From: Chloroflexota bacterium
Lineage (GTDB): Bacteria; Chloroflexota; Dehalococcoidia; Bin125
Assembly (NCBI GenBank): GCA_028873865.1
Contig: JAPPNI010000006.1
Span: forward strand, 1-55,994
DNA: 55,994 nt
Direction: 5' to 3'
Below the pieces are notes generated by a model, which saw only the letters and a list, made by a program, of their open reading frames with translations, was not told where the DNA came from and ran no database searches. The stretch's first letter is position 1, and every line of letters begins with the position of its first letter. Shown here in pieces: positions 16,175 to 26,700 of the stretch. The position numbers and the translations under genes are program-made.

Positions 16175-17110
16175 ATGAGAGCAGTGCGGTTGTCGAGCGA
16201 CGGCCCGATCATCCGGCCCGACATGGACGTGAGAATGGGAGACAACATCAACGGGCCGTCCCTGATCCGAGCGCCGGAGTGGCTAGCCAACCCGCTGGGC
16301 GAGTTCTATCTCTATTTCGCCGACCACAAGGGCACATACATCCGCCTGGCCGCCGCAGACGATCTGCTCGGACCGTGGCGAATGCACGAAGCCGGTGCCC
16401 TGCAGCTCTCGCAGACCGAGTTTCCAAAGACCGGAGACGAGTTCGACCCCAATCTGGGCTCCGCGCAGAAGCAGGGATACGTCTATCCGCACATCGCCTC
16501 GCCCGATGCCATCGTCGACGATGACACGCAACAGGTCAGGCTGTACTTTCACGGTCAGCTCCACGACGGACGTCAGGTCTCACGAGTGGCGACCTCAAGC
16601 GACGGCATCAACTTCGAGGCGACAGAAGAGATCCTCTCGACCAGCTATCTGCGGATGATCCATCTCGATGACGTCGAAGCACCGGGCTGGTACGGGATGT
16701 CCATGCCGGGCATCATCTATCGCTCCGAAGACGGCCTCTGCGGGTTCGAGCAGGGCCCACAGCTCTTCGAGAACACCATGCGGCACTGCGCGCTCATGCG
16801 TCGAGGCGACATCCTGTCGGTGTTCTGGACCAACGTGGGTGACGCTCCTGAGCGGATCTACGTCTCGCCGATCGGGCTGTCGGGAGACTGGCGTTCGTGG
16901 ACGGCAGGGGAGCATCGCGAGGTGCTGCGTCCGGTCTACGACTGGGAGGGGGCGTTGCTGCCGATCGCGCCAAGCATCCGTGGCTTTGCCCCCGAGCCCG
17001 TACACGAGCTGCGTGACCCGGCGATCTTCGAGGACAATGGCAATGCCTACTTGCTCTACACGGTCCAGGGTGAACGCGGGATCGGCATCGCCCAGCTCGA
17101 TGCCGGTTAG
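16175..17110 (+). CDS. Five-bladed beta-propeller protein, GH43-like
   Basis: 311 residues. Repeated blades with patterns such as GEFYLYFADHKG, GPWRMHEAG, QQVRLYFHGQLHDG, TSSDGINF and DPAIFEDNGNAYLLYTVQGERG are typical of the GH43/GH62-like propeller fold. The usual catalytic triad cannot be assigned with confidence, so it may be a sugar-active enzyme or a binding protein. The ATG follows GGAG by eight bases; the long upstream extension of the frame is antisense to lepB and rejected. It sits 18 bases before the tetrapyrrole operon and could be its first gene. Confidence 0.65.
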   Translation: MRAVRLSSDGPIIRPDMDVRMGDNINGPSLIRAPEWLANPLGEFYLYFADHKGTYIRLAAADDLLGPWRMHEAGALQLSQTEFPKTGDEFDPNLGSAQKQGYVYPHIASPDAIVDDDTQQVRLYFHGQLHDGRQVSRVATSSDGINFEATEEILSTSYLRMIHLDDVEAPGWYGMSMPGIIYRSEDGLCGFEQGPQLFENTMRHCALMRRGDILSVFWTNVGDAPERIYVSPIGLSGDWRSWTAGEHREVLRPVYDWEGALLPIAPSIRGFAPEPVHELRDPAIFEDNGNAYLLYTVQGERGIGIAQLDAG

Positions 17111-17128
17111 CTGAGCCGCAGGCTCGAC

Positions 17129-17785
17129 GTGGCGCGTGAGTACTATCCCGTCTTCTTCGACCTGCAGGGGCGTTCGGTGCTGGTCGTCGGCGGCGGACAA
17201 CTCGCCCTGGAAAAGGTCCAGGGACTGCTCGCTGCCCAGGCTGCGGTCACGGTGGTCGCACCGGCACTGAATGAAGAACTGGCTTCTCTACGGAATGAGG
17301 GACAGATTCAACACCTGGCTCGCGAGTACCAGCAGGGCGACATGCATGGGCGGGCGTTGGTCATGGCCGCCGGCGACGATCGATCGGCCAATCAGTCGCT
17401 GCATGCCGATGCCCGCGACATCGGTGTTCCGCTGAACGCGGCCGACGATCCGGCCAACTGCGATTTCATCCTGCCGGCGGTCGTGCGCAAGCCGCCGCTC
17501 ACACTGGCCATCTCCACGGGCGGTGGCAGCCCGGCCATGGCGCGACGGATCAGAGAAGAGCTGACCGACTACCTCGACGCGGAAACATCAAGCTTGGCCG
17601 AGTTGGTCGCGGAGGTTCGCGCCGAACTCAGAGGTCGTGGTCTGTTTCGCTCGATCCCTGCCGAATCCTGGCAATCGGCGATGGATGGTCAGCTCCGCAT
17701 TCTGCTCGCTCAGCGTCGCCGCGATGAGGCGAAGGCACTATTGATGACTCGCCTTCGGGCCGCGATGGCTGAGTCGGACCAGTGA
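17129..17785 (+). CDS. Precorrin-2 dehydrogenase / sirohydrochlorin ferrochelatase (CysG N-terminal type)
   Basis: 218 residues. Oxidises precorrin-2 to sirohydrochlorin and may insert iron or cobalt. The NAD-binding motif is RSVLVVGGGQLALEKVQGLL, with NAADDPANCDFILPA and LTLAISTGGGSPAMARRIRE downstream, all standard for the CysG-N/Met8 family. It starts with GTG. Its stop overlaps the GTG of hemC (GTGA). The SUMT activity that supplies precorrin-2 is encoded two genes downstream, so siroheme or cobalamin precursor synthesis is complete at this step. Confidence 0.92.
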   Translation: MAREYYPVFFDLQGRSVLVVGGGQLALEKVQGLLAAQAAVTVVAPALNEELASLRNEGQIQHLAREYQQGDMHGRALVMAAGDDRSANQSLHADARDIGVPLNAADDPANCDFILPAVVRKPPLTLAISTGGGSPAMARRIREELTDYLDAETSSLAELVAEVRAELRGRGLFRSIPAESWQSAMDGQLRILLAQRRRDEAKALLMTRLRAAMAESDQ

Positions 17786-18687
17786 CGATGGCCCGAGCTG
17801 CGCGGCTCGGAGGTCGTGCCAGCAAACTCTCACTGGTCCAGGCTGAGTTGGCCGCCGAGGCGCTTCGCGCGGTTGGCATCGAGACGGAGTTCGTCCCGGT
17901 CTCGACCCAGGGGGATCGGGACCAGACATCCAGCCTGCGGACCATCGGTGGCCAGGGCGTGTTCGTGCGCGCGGTCGAGTCCGCGTTGCTCGACGGTGAG
18001 ATTGATGTAGCCGTGCATTCGGCCAAGGATGTGCCCCCCACAATCGCTGAAGGGACGGTTTTGGCGGCCTACTTGCCGCGTGGCGATGTCCGTGACGCGC
18101 TGGTCAGCCGCGATCAGGTCGGCCTGCTCGACCTTCCGCATGGCGCGAAAGTTGGCACAGGATCGCGTCGCAGGGCAGCGCAGCTGCTGCGCCTGCGTTC
18201 CGATCTGCAGGTCATCGATATCCGCGGCAACGTCGACACACGCCTTCGCAAGGTTGAACGCGGGGAGTATCACGCGGTCGTGGTTGCAGCAGCAGGGTTG
18301 CAGCGCCTCGGACGAGCGCCATCGGAGCTGCTGCCGATCGACCTGATCATGCCCTCGCCGGGCCAGGGCGCGCTGGTCATCCAATGCCGGAGCGAAGATG
18401 CAGACCGGGTCGCGGCAGCCAACCACCAGGCCAGCGCGCAGGCAGTCAGTGCGGAGAGAGCAATGCTGCGAGCGCTCGGCGCGGGCTGTTCTCTCCCACT
18501 GGCTGCGCTCGGCGGGATGCGAGGCGGCGAGGTCCTGCTTGCCGGCCGGCTGCTCAGCGCCGATGGGTCGGAGCGGATTGAGGTTCAGCGCTCCGCCAGC
18601 GACCCTGAAGTGGTCGGCGCGGAGGTCGCCGAGGCACTGCTCGAACGCGGCGGGCGACGGCTGATGGAAGAAGACACGGGACTGTGA
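17782..18687 (+). CDS. hemC: Porphobilinogen deaminase (hydroxymethylbilane synthase)
   Basis: 301 residues. Joins four porphobilinogens into hydroxymethylbilane. ALLDGEIDVAVHSAKDVPP, GTGSRRRAAQLL, IRGNVDTRLRKVERGEY and PSPGQGALVIQCR are family blocks. Cys236 in LGAGCSLPLAALG is the attachment site of the dipyrromethane cofactor. GTG start overlapping the previous stop; an ATG two codons in is the alternative. Its own stop overlaps the GTG of the next gene, so the operon is tightly coupled. Confidence 0.96.
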   Translation: MTMARAARLGGRASKLSLVQAELAAEALRAVGIETEFVPVSTQGDRDQTSSLRTIGGQGVFVRAVESALLDGEIDVAVHSAKDVPPTIAEGTVLAAYLPRGDVRDALVSRDQVGLLDLPHGAKVGTGSRRRAAQLLRLRSDLQVIDIRGNVDTRLRKVERGEYHAVVVAAAGLQRLGRAPSELLPIDLIMPSPGQGALVIQCRSEDADRVAAANHQASAQAVSAERAMLRALGAGCSLPLAALGGMRGGEVLLAGRLLSADGSERIEVQRSASDPEVVGAEVAEALLERGGRRLMEEDTGL

Positions 18688-20222
18688 CCAGCGCGCAACC
18701 TCAGGCCCGCACGGTGTTCCTGGTCGGCGCCGGTCCCGGCGATCCCAGACTGATCACGATCGCCGGCGCCGAAGCGCTCCAGGAAGCCGACGTTGTCGTC
18801 CACGACCGGCTGGTGTCACCGGCGTTGCTCAAGCTCGCCAGGGACGCTGAGCTCATCGATGTGGGCAAGATGCCTGGTGGACCATCGACTCCGCAGGATC
18901 AGATCAACCGGCTGATGATCGACCTCGCGCGACAGGGTCGGCGGGTCGTGCGGCTCAAAGGCGGCGATCCGTTCGTGTTCGGTCGCGGCGGCGAGGAAGC
19001 GTCCGCCCTCGCCGCGGCAGGAATTCCGATGCAACTGGTCCCCGGGGTGTCCAGTGCGCACGCCGCGGCCGCTGCCTTCGGCATCGCCGTCACCGACCGC
19101 CGGGCCGCTTCCGCTGTCACTGTCGTGACCGGTTCGGAAGGCGACGGTGAAGCGCCGCCGATCGATTGGCAGGCGGTCGCACAGGTCGGCGGGACGCTCG
19201 TGCTGATGATGGGCTGGAGAAACTTTGACCAGATCGTCGAGCGGCTGGTGGCGGCAGGCCTGTCCGCAGACACGCCTGCCGCAGCGATCGAACAGGCCTG
19301 GACCTCGTCACAACGAGCGATCTTTGCTCCTCTGGGGAAGCTCCGAGCCCGCGCATCCGATATGCAGCCTCCGGTCACCGTCGCCATCGGGGCCGTGACG
19401 TCGCTCGCGACGCCCGAAGTTTCCTGGAGCGTCATGGGTCGTCGCGTACTGGTCACGCGAGCGGCGGCGCAGGCAAAGACGCTGGTAGAGCGTCTGCGAG
19501 CGCTCAACGCTGAAGTGATCGTACTGCCCACGATCGAGATTCGGCCTGCCGACCCCGTGCCCGTAGACGAGGCCGTTCGACGTCTCGCCCGCGGCGATTA
19601 CGACTTCGTCGCGCTGACCAGCGTGAATGGCGTGATTCAGCTGTGGGACGCGATGCGGCGCCACGGCCTAGATTCCCGAGCGCTGGCGAGCGCCAGGGTC
19701 GCGGCCATCGGCAGCGAGACGGCACGCGCCCTGGAGGAGCGAGGCATTGAAGCCGATATCGTCCCGGCCGCGTTTACATCAGCGGCGCTCGCAGCCGAAC
19801 TGACGCAGGAAGATTTGCGAGGCAAGCGGGTGTTGCTCGCTCGCGCGTCGACAGCGAGTCGATTACTCAGGGATCAATTGCGCGCCGCAGGAGCCGAGAT
19901 TGACGACGTGGCCCTCTACGACATCGTCACGCCGAGTGCGGACGAAGATGCGTTGGCGGAACTCAACCGGGGCGTTGATGTCGTGACCTTGACATCGCCT
20001 TCGACCGCTCGCGGTCTGGTCGAGTTGGCCGGCGACTCAGTCGACTTAGACTCATTGCATACCGTGTGCATCGGACCGGTCACGGCCGAGGAGGCATCCA
20101 GACTGGGCTTCCGTGTAGTTGCGACCGCCGATAGGTACACGATCGACGGACTGGCCCAGGCAGTGGCGCGATACATCGCCGGCCTGGGACCACTCGCCGA
20201 AAAGGAACGAGAATCAGCATGA
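18684..20222 (+). CDS. Fused uroporphyrinogen-III C-methyltransferase / uroporphyrinogen-III synthase
   Basis: 512 residues in two domains. Residues 1-245 are SUMT (CobA): [49 protein letters not shown] and the TLVLMMGW block. Residues 252-505 are HemD, beginning at [20 protein letters not shown] with [11 protein letters not shown] and [17 protein letters not shown]. One polypeptide thus closes the ring to uroporphyrinogen III and methylates it toward siroheme or cobalamin. This fusion order is well known in Firmicutes, actinobacteria and Chloroflexota. It starts at a GTG overlapping hemC and ends overlapping the hemB ATG. Confidence 0.95.
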   Translation: MTSAQPQARTVFLVGAGPGDPRLITIAGAEALQEADVVVHDRLVSPALLKLARDAELIDVGKMPGGPSTPQDQINRLMIDLARQGRRVVRLKGGDPFVFGRGGEEASALAAAGIPMQLVPGVSSAHAAAAAFGIAVTDRRAASAVTVVTGSEGDGEAPPIDWQAVAQVGGTLVLMMGWRNFDQIVERLVAAGLSADTPAAAIEQAWTSSQRAIFAPLGKLRARASDMQPPVTVAIGAVTSLATPEVSWSVMGRRVLVTRAAAQAKTLVERLRALNAEVIVLPTIEIRPADPVPVDEAVRRLARGDYDFVALTSVNGVIQLWDAMRRHGLDSRALASARVAAIGSETARALEERGIEADIVPAAFTSAALAAELTQEDLRGKRVLLARASTASRLLRDQLRAAGAEIDDVALYDIVTPSADEDALAELNRGVDVVTLTSPSTARGLVELAGDSVDLDSLHTVCIGPVTAEEASRLGFRVVATADRYTIDGLAQAVARYIAGLGPLAEKERESA

Positions 20223-21247
20223 CCAGTGCACGCCGCTCGACGGCGGGGATCGAGACCGGAGAGGTCGCGACCGAACATCGGATGCGGCGGCTACGCCGAA
20301 CCGAGGGTCTGCGGCGCATGGTCCGCGAAACGCGGCTCTCACCGGCGGACTTCATCTATCCCGTCTTCGTCGCGGCTGGGCACGGCGTCCGCGAGCCGAT
20401 CCCGTCCATGCCCGGTCAGTCGCGGCTGTCAGTCGACCAGCTCGCGCAGGAAGCGGCCGAGCTGCGCTCGCTGGACATCCCGGCGATCCTGCTGTTTGGG
20501 ATTCCCGATTTCAAGGACGCCGAAGGCAGCGGCGCCTGGATCTCCGACGGGATCATCCAACAGGCGACCCGCGCCCTGAAGGATGCCCAACCTGACTTGG
20601 TCGTCGTGACCGACGTTTGCCTCTGCGAATACACCGATCACGGACATTGCGGCATCCTCGCCGATGATGGATCGGTCCTCAACGATGCCTCGGTTGACGC
20701 TCTGGCCCGAACGGCGCTCAGCCAGGCCGAGGCAGGCGCCGATGTGATCGCGCCCTCGGACATGATGGACGGACGCATCGGAGCCATCCGCGAAATGCTC
20801 GATCAGGGCGGCTTCGAGGATCGCACACTGCTCGCGTACTCGGCCAAGTTCGCCTCAGCCTTCTACGGTCCCTTCCGCGACGCCGCCGACTCGGCGCCGC
20901 AGTTCGGAGATCGTCGCGCCTACCAGATGGATCCTCCGAACGGACGAGAGGCGATGCGGGCGATCGAGCGCGATCTCGCCGAGGGCGCCGACATGGTCAT
21001 GGTCAAACCGGCGCTGGCATATCTGGACCTCGTGCGCGAGGCGCGGCAGCGATTCGACGTTCCGCTGGCCGCGTATAACGTCAGCGGTGAGTACGCGATG
21101 GTCAAGGCGGCCGCCGCGAACGGCTGGATCGACGAGGAACGGGTCGTGTTGGAGACGCTGACCGGCATTCGCCGGGCCGGTGCAGACATGATCCTCACCT
21201 ACCACGCCAAAGAGGCCTCACGTTGGCTGGCCCGAACGGGTGCCTGA
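20219..21247 (+). CDS. hemB: Delta-aminolevulinic acid dehydratase (porphobilinogen synthase)
   Basis: 342 residues. Condenses two aminolevulinates to porphobilinogen. The two active-site lysines are Lys210 ([18 protein letters not shown]) and Lys263 ([12 protein letters not shown]). The cysteines at 134, 136 and 144 ([14 protein letters not shown]) bind the catalytic zinc. ATGA overlap with the preceding gene. hemA and hemL, which make aminolevulinate, are not in this window. Confidence 0.97.
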   Translation: MTSARRSTAGIETGEVATEHRMRRLRRTEGLRRMVRETRLSPADFIYPVFVAAGHGVREPIPSMPGQSRLSVDQLAQEAAELRSLDIPAILLFGIPDFKDAEGSGAWISDGIIQQATRALKDAQPDLVVVTDVCLCEYTDHGHCGILADDGSVLNDASVDALARTALSQAEAGADVIAPSDMMDGRIGAIREMLDQGGFEDRTLLAYSAKFASAFYGPFRDAADSAPQFGDRRAYQMDPPNGREAMRAIERDLAEGADMVMVKPALAYLDLVREARQRFDVPLAAYNVSGEYAMVKAAAANGWIDEERVVLETLTGIRRAGADMILTYHAKEASRWLARTGA

Positions 21248-21319
21248 GCCGATGAGCGGCAGGCCGAAGAACATACACCACGACCAATGTCGGGTATTTC
21301 CGGCAACCGAGGGAATCGC

Positions 21320-22132
21320 ATGAGCGAAACGACGACCGAAAAGCCCGCCGAACCCGCGCCGCCGACGGTCGGGTCGGATCAGGCTGTGAACACTGTGCGG
21401 GCGGTGGCGTTCGACTGCTACGGGACGCTGCTACAGCTTGAAGAGCGACAGTTTGCCTCGTTGATCCAGGAGATGCTGCATCAGCACGGCGTCGACCATG
21501 CGACCGGCGAGGATGTCTGGGATGCCTGGCTGGAAGCGTCGCGCGAGATGGCCAAGCGCGAGGGACGAAATCCAGAGCGTCCGCTCGAAGGCCCGGAGCC
21601 GCCCTTCCGCCCCTTCTCCGAGACCTGGCCCTTTTTTTTCTCCGAGGCCTTCAGACGCCACTCAGTTGAGACGATCCCACCGGCGGCGGCTTTCCAGCAC
21701 CTCTGGGACGAACTCTCAGTAGCTCCGGCATATCCCGAGGTCGCGCAGGTCTTCGCAGAACTGCAGAATCGCGGCTTCCGGATCGCGATCGGCAGCAACG
21801 CCGATGACGATCACCTTGACCACGCGCTGGAGAAGGCAGGGATCGAGGTCGAGATGGTGCTCTCCTCCGAGGAGGCGCAGTCGTACAAGCCGCGGAGACC
21901 ATTCTTCAGGCAGCTCTGCGAGCGACTCGATCTGGAGCCCTGCGAGGTGCTCTATGTGGGCGATAGCCCCTGGGCCGACGTGGCCGGGGCCAATCATGCC
22001 GGCCTGCCCGTCTACTGGGTCTCGCGCTACCCCGACCCGGAACGTGAGAAGCTGATGCGCTCCCGGCCCACATGGTCGGGTAAGGATCTGACGGGCATTC
22101 TCGACGCGCTCCCGCACCGAGCGCCCGACTAA
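21320..22132 (+). CDS. HAD-superfamily hydrolase (haloacid dehalogenase-like)
   Basis: 270 residues. All four HAD motifs are present: nucleophile in AFDCYGTLL, IGSNADDDH (motif II), the lysine in SYKPRRPFF (motif III) and YVGDSPWADVAGA (motif IV). The helical cap between motifs I and II is about 110 residues. It is probably a phosphatase; the second Asp of the DxD/DxT pair in motif I is Tyr, as in some dehalogenases and reductive variants. I start at the ATG at 21320 preceded by GAGGGA. A T8 run at 21632-21639 keeps the frame. Confidence 0.87.
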   Translation: MSETTTEKPAEPAPPTVGSDQAVNTVRAVAFDCYGTLLQLEERQFASLIQEMLHQHGVDHATGEDVWDAWLEASREMAKREGRNPERPLEGPEPPFRPFSETWPFFFSEAFRRHSVETIPPAAAFQHLWDELSVAPAYPEVAQVFAELQNRGFRIAIGSNADDDHLDHALEKAGIEVEMVLSSEEAQSYKPRRPFFRQLCERLDLEPCEVLYVGDSPWADVAGANHAGLPVYWVSRYPDPEREKLMRSRPTWSGKDLTGILDALPHRAPD

Positions 22133-22136
22133 CCAG

Positions 22137-22182
22137 TTGTCCACACGCTGTCCACCGACAGTCAACCACTCGTCAACCACAC
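22137..22182 (+). repeat. Four 11-bp direct repeats resembling DnaA boxes, upstream of dnaN
   Basis: GTC(C/A)(A/C)C cores begin at 22139, 22150, 22161 and 22172, exactly 11 bases apart. The first unit is TTGTCCACA, the high-GC form of the DnaA box; the second is CTGTCCACC; the third and fourth drift to GTCAACCAC. The array starts five bases after the HAD stop. A relatively AT-rich stretch (about 22208-22262) lies between it and dnaN. Confidence 0.6.
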
Positions 22183-22291
22183 CTCAGCCGCCCACGGACG
22201 CAGTCTCCGGATCAGATACAATACGCTTATATCGATAACCTAAGTGATCAATACTTGGGTTTGGTCAGAGACTCGAATTGGGAGCGGCGTG

Positions 22292-23440
22292 ATGCGTATC
22301 CAGACATCCCAGGCGGCGCTGCAGCACGGGCTCAGTGTCGTCTCTCGGGCGGTAGCAGCTCGACATTCACTCGACCAGCTGCGTCACGTCCACCTCGAGG
22401 CCGACGACGATGGCGTTCGCCTGACCGCGACCGATACCGAGATCGCCATGATCTGCAGCATCGACGCCGTCGTCTCCGAGCCCGGTGCGATCACGATCCC
22501 GCATCGCTTCATCAATGACCTCGTCTCGGCCCTCTCCTCCGCCGAGATCACGATCGACGTGGCCGAGAACTCGCTCGTCGCCCAGATTCGTGCGTCGGAC
22601 GCAAATGAGTCGTCGATCCATGGGATGGCTCCCACGACCTACCCGAACATTCCGGGAATCGGCGACGGCGATTGGATCAAGATCGTCGCCCGTGACCTGC
22701 GCGATGCGCTTCGCCACGTCGTCTTCGCCGCGGCGACCGACGACGGCCGGCCGGTATTGACCGGCGTCCACTTTCGCTTCGAGGGCGACAAGATGACGTT
22801 AGCCGCGGCCGACGGCTTCCGCCTCGCGGTCTACGAGATGAACGTCGCCTCGGAGCTCACCGACCGCTTGGAGATCACGGTGCCGGGCCGCGCCCTGACT
22901 GAACTGGAACGGTTGCTGACCGACGACGACTCGGCAGTCGAGATGTACATCCACGCCGACCGCACCTACGTCCGCTTCCATGTGCGGTCCGTACAGATGA
23001 CGGCGCAACTGATCCAGGGCAACTACCCGAGCTACGACCAGCTGATTCCATCGGAATACCAGACTCGGGCGATCCTGCCTGGCTCTGTGTTGCAGGGCGG
23101 GGTCAGGTCGGCGGCGGTCTTTGCGCGCGAGTCGAGCGGGATCATTCGGCTGATCTTCAGCGGCGAAGCCTCCGACCAGAGCATCACCCTGACCGCGCGA
23201 GCCGAGGAGTTGGGCAACCACCGCGGGCGCGTCGACGCAGTGATCGAGGGAGAGAACTCGCGGATCGCCTACAACGTGCGGTATCTACAGGACGTGTTGC
23301 AGATCGCCAGTGGTCCCTCGTCGGCCGAGATCGCGATGGAGACCAGCGGTCCCAGCAATCCCGGCGTGTTTCGCGTGGTCGGACGCGACAACTACGTCCA
23401 CGTGCTCATGCCGATGTTTGTCCAGTGGGAAGATGCCTAG
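22292..23440 (+). CDS. dnaN: DNA polymerase III beta subunit (sliding clamp)
   Basis: 382 residues, the normal clamp length. MRIQTSQAALQHGLSVVSRAV, VLTGVHFRFEGDKMTLAAADGFRLAV, LIQGNYPSYDQLIP and the C-terminal VHVLMPM are standard beta-clamp blocks for the three repeated domains. The ATG at 22292 follows GGGAG by seven bases; an upstream ATG at 22244 adds 16 unlike residues. dnaA is not the neighbour here. The gene leads a co-directional run with addB, addA and holA. Confidence 0.96.
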   Translation: MRIQTSQAALQHGLSVVSRAVAARHSLDQLRHVHLEADDDGVRLTATDTEIAMICSIDAVVSEPGAITIPHRFINDLVSALSSAEITIDVAENSLVAQIRASDANESSIHGMAPTTYPNIPGIGDGDWIKIVARDLRDALRHVVFAAATDDGRPVLTGVHFRFEGDKMTLAAADGFRLAVYEMNVASELTDRLEITVPGRALTELERLLTDDDSAVEMYIHADRTYVRFHVRSVQMTAQLIQGNYPSYDQLIPSEYQTRAILPGSVLQGGVRSAAVFARESSGIIRLIFSGEASDQSITLTARAEELGNHRGRVDAVIEGENSRIAYNVRYLQDVLQIASGPSSAEIAMETSGPSNPGVFRVVGRDNYVHVLMPMFVQWEDA

Positions 23441-23466
23441 ACCGGCCGGTTGCTCCATGGTGCATC

Positions 23467-23727
23467 GTGGCTGAGTGGGAGATCAAGGCGGTCGGGCGCG
23501 ATCGCGTCGGCAACTCGCTGACATTCTGCGGCGACGAACCGTTCGACTGGAGAGTCTGGATCCTCGATCTGATCGACGACATCGAGGGCAAACGTCACAG
23601 CTACTTCGTCAGCGGCCCGCAAGGACGACGGGTCGAGGTGGTCGTCTCGGTTGAGGCGCAGGGGAAGATCGTCCGCACGCACCCCGACGCCGGCGATGAT
23701 CTGTTGGCGCAGCTGCCGCGCTGCTAG
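23467..23727 (+). CDS. Small DUF3892-like protein
   Basis: 86 residues from a GTG start. Reads WEIKAVGRD..GNSLTFCG, then IDDIEGKRHSYFVSGPQGRRVEVVV and ends IVRTHPDAGDDLLAQLPRC. The order (Trp-led strand, I..IE..G..YFV, V.V and a C-terminal RT.PD....LL.LP.C) matches DUF3892, whose function is unknown. Another GTG at 23425 would overlap dnaN and adds no family-like residues. It lies between dnaN and addB with a 17-base gap to the latter, suggesting co-transcription with replication and repair genes. Confidence 0.65.
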   Translation: MAEWEIKAVGRDRVGNSLTFCGDEPFDWRVWILDLIDDIEGKRHSYFVSGPQGRRVEVVVSVEAQGKIVRTHPDAGDDLLAQLPRC

Positions 23728-23744
23728 AGGAGAGCCGGGGCGCT

Positions 23745-26700
23745 ATGGCTCTCGCGGTCTCCGCGCACACCCACGGACCGGAGGCGGAGCGTGCTCTGGT
23801 CGGCGCCATTGAGCGCGTCAAGACACGCGATGGCCATCGCGACCCGCTGGCCCCCGTCACGGTGGTGGTCCCGACGTCCTTGGCGGGCTACCACATCCGA
23901 CGTTCGCTGGGACGGCGGCCCGGCGGCATCGTCAACGTCCAGATCAAACCATTGCAGGCCTTGCTCGAGCTAATCGGCTCGACCTCTCTGGCAAACACAG
24001 GCCGCCGACCGATGCCGGAGTCGTTGCGGGTTGAGACGGTTCGCCAAGTCGCCCAACGCGGAGCCCCTGTATTCGGTGATGTGCCGATCGACGGTCCGGT
24101 GTTACAACAGTTGATGGAGCGCTTCTCGGAGTTCGACGACTGCGACCGAGAGCAGCTGCAAACGATTGCTGCTCAACTCGGTCTCCCCGCTTATCTCGTC
24201 GGCCTGTACGACGACTATGTCCAGCAGACCAGAGGCTTCTACACCACGCGAGATCTGGCCGAATCCGCTTCCGAGGCCTTGCCGACTCAGCCGGTCGTGT
24301 TGCGGGACATCGGCTCGGTCATCGTCTATCTGGCGGGAGATCTGAGCTCGCCACAGCGGCGATTTCTGCAAGCGCTCTCCGAGCAGGCCGAAGTCGAGGT
24401 TCTGCTGGGGATGACCGGTGATCTCGACACGGTGGATCGGCGAGTCCTGGATCAGTGGGGACAGGATCCTCCCGCTGCTGCCGCGCGAATACCGACAGCT
24501 CAACGAGTGGCGCAGTCCCCGGACGCGGAAGAAGAAGTGCGCTCGGCGATCCGCGACATCGCCGCGTCACTGCTCGCTGCCGACCCGACGCCGCTGCATC
24601 GGACGGCCATCCTTTACCGCCAGGCAGAGCCCTACCAGCGCATCTGCGCCGAGCAGCTCGACGCGGCGGGCATCGCCTGGAACGGCCGCAACGCCCAGAC
24701 GCTGGGCCAGTCGATCGCCGGCCGGACGCTGGGCGGATTGCTCGGCCTGATCTCGGAGTCGGCCATCAGTTGGACGAATCATGTGGCGACCTGGTTGGCA
24801 GCGGCCCCGATTCGTGATGCGAATGGAGAACTGGCCCCGGTCGCCCGATGGAACCAGCTCGCCCGGCGCGCCAATCTGCATCGCGATCCCCGAGAGTGGG
24901 CGCTTCGGCTCGCCCGCTACCGAGCAACATGCACCGCCGACCTTGATCGTCTCAAGCGTGTCGCCGACGAAAGCAAGCCCGGTCGGCTGCCTTGGGTCGA
25001 GGCCGAGATAAGCGAAATCGACAGGCTCTCTCAGTTCGCCGAGCAACTGGCCCGGTTTGCGCTGGAGGCGCCAGAGCGCTCCAGTTGGTCCGAATACGCC
25101 CGGCGAACGCGCCACCAACTGGAGCTCCTGCTCGGAGACCGGAGCTCCTTCGCCATGCACCTGTCGGGCGACGATGATGCCGAGCTCGCGCGCTGGGATG
25201 ATGTCCAACAGCTCTTGACCGAGCTCTCCTGGCTGGACGACCTCGAAGATGCATCGCCCGAGCGGTTCGCCTCTGCAGCTCGCCGTGCTCTGCAGCGGTC
25301 GATCGGCCACCACGGTCGGCTCGGCGACGGAGTCTACGTCGGACCCTTGGGCTCCGCCGTGGGGATGCAGTGGGATGTCGTCTACATCGTCGGCGCGGCC
25401 GAGCGTTCCTTACCGCAGATCCGCTCCGAAGATCCGTTGCTCTCCGATCAGCTCCGCGCCCGGGCCTCCCTGCCGGTCGCTGCGGACGACTTGCGCCGCG
25501 AGCGGGCCGACTACCTGGTTGCACTGCATTCGGCGCAGCGTCGTGTACTCAGCTATCCGCGCGCCGACATGCGAGCGCAGCGGGCCAAGCTCCCGGGCAG
25601 ATGGTTGTTGGAGTCGGCGACCGAACTAAACGGGGGGAAACGAATCTACGCCTCCAAAATCGATCAGGCGCCCGGCCATCTCGTCAGGGCCACGCCCTCA
25701 TTCGAACGGTCGGTGCTGACCGCCGACATGCCGTCCGACATCCACGAGTTCGACCTCAAGAGCATCCGTGACAGTGGCCGGCCGCGACTGCATTACCTGC
25801 CGGGACTGGTCCCTGCTCTGGCGCGAGGACTCGTACAGCGTGGAGAGCGCTGGCGGCCACGACTGACGCGCTGGGACGGACTGATCGCCCAGGGCGCGGC
25901 GGAGGCAGTCACTGAACCTCACTCCGCCGGCGCATTACAGGATTGGGCCACATGCCCCTACCGCTATTTCCTCGGCCGCATCCTGCGCATCGAGGAACGA
26001 GATGAGCCGCCCGACGAACTGCAGATCACCCCGCTCGACAAGGGATCGCTCATCCACGAAATTCTCGACCGCTTCTACACTCAGGCCGATTCCAGACCCA
26101 ACCCGGGACAACCTTGGCCAACGAATGAACGTCAACGACTCGAGACCATCGCCAACGAAGTGCTCGAAGGCGCGCACCAGCAGGGGCTGACCGGACGCGA
26201 ACTGCTCTGGCGTCGGGATCGGACCCGAATCTTGGCCGACCTGCAGACGCTGCTCGACTGCGATGATGAACACCGCACCCGACTTCTGACCCGTCAGATC
26301 GGCAGCGAAGTCGTCTTCGGCGCGCTGCCCGACAGCCAGGCCGACGTCGTGTTCACACTCGACGACGGAAGCACTCTTCCGCTGCGGGGCATGATCGACC
26401 GGATCGACCGCTCTGAACCCGACGATCGGTTGATCGTGATCGACTACAAGACCGGAGGCGAACGGCCCTCCGCGTTCGAGCTGCGGAAGGACCCGCTGGT
26501 CGGCGGCCGATATCTGCAGTTGCCGATCTACGCCCATGCAGCCCGACAGATTTTCGATCTTAACCCTGAAGAAGCGGTCGACTCGGCCTACTGGTTTATC
26601 AGCGAGCGTGGCAGGTTCAAGTACAACCCGGTGCAGTGGAACGAGGCAAACACGGACAGGTTCGCTCGGGCGGTCAATCTGATTGTCGACAACGTTCGCG

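Noticed and set aside
21632..21639. T8 run in the HAD gene as a frameshift or programmed slippage site
   Set aside because: All HAD motifs before and after the run are in one frame, so nothing needs explaining.
22137..22262. Calling the dnaN upstream region oriC outright
   Set aside because: dnaA is not adjacent, gene orientation does not switch here and skew cannot be judged from this window; kept only as a candidate.
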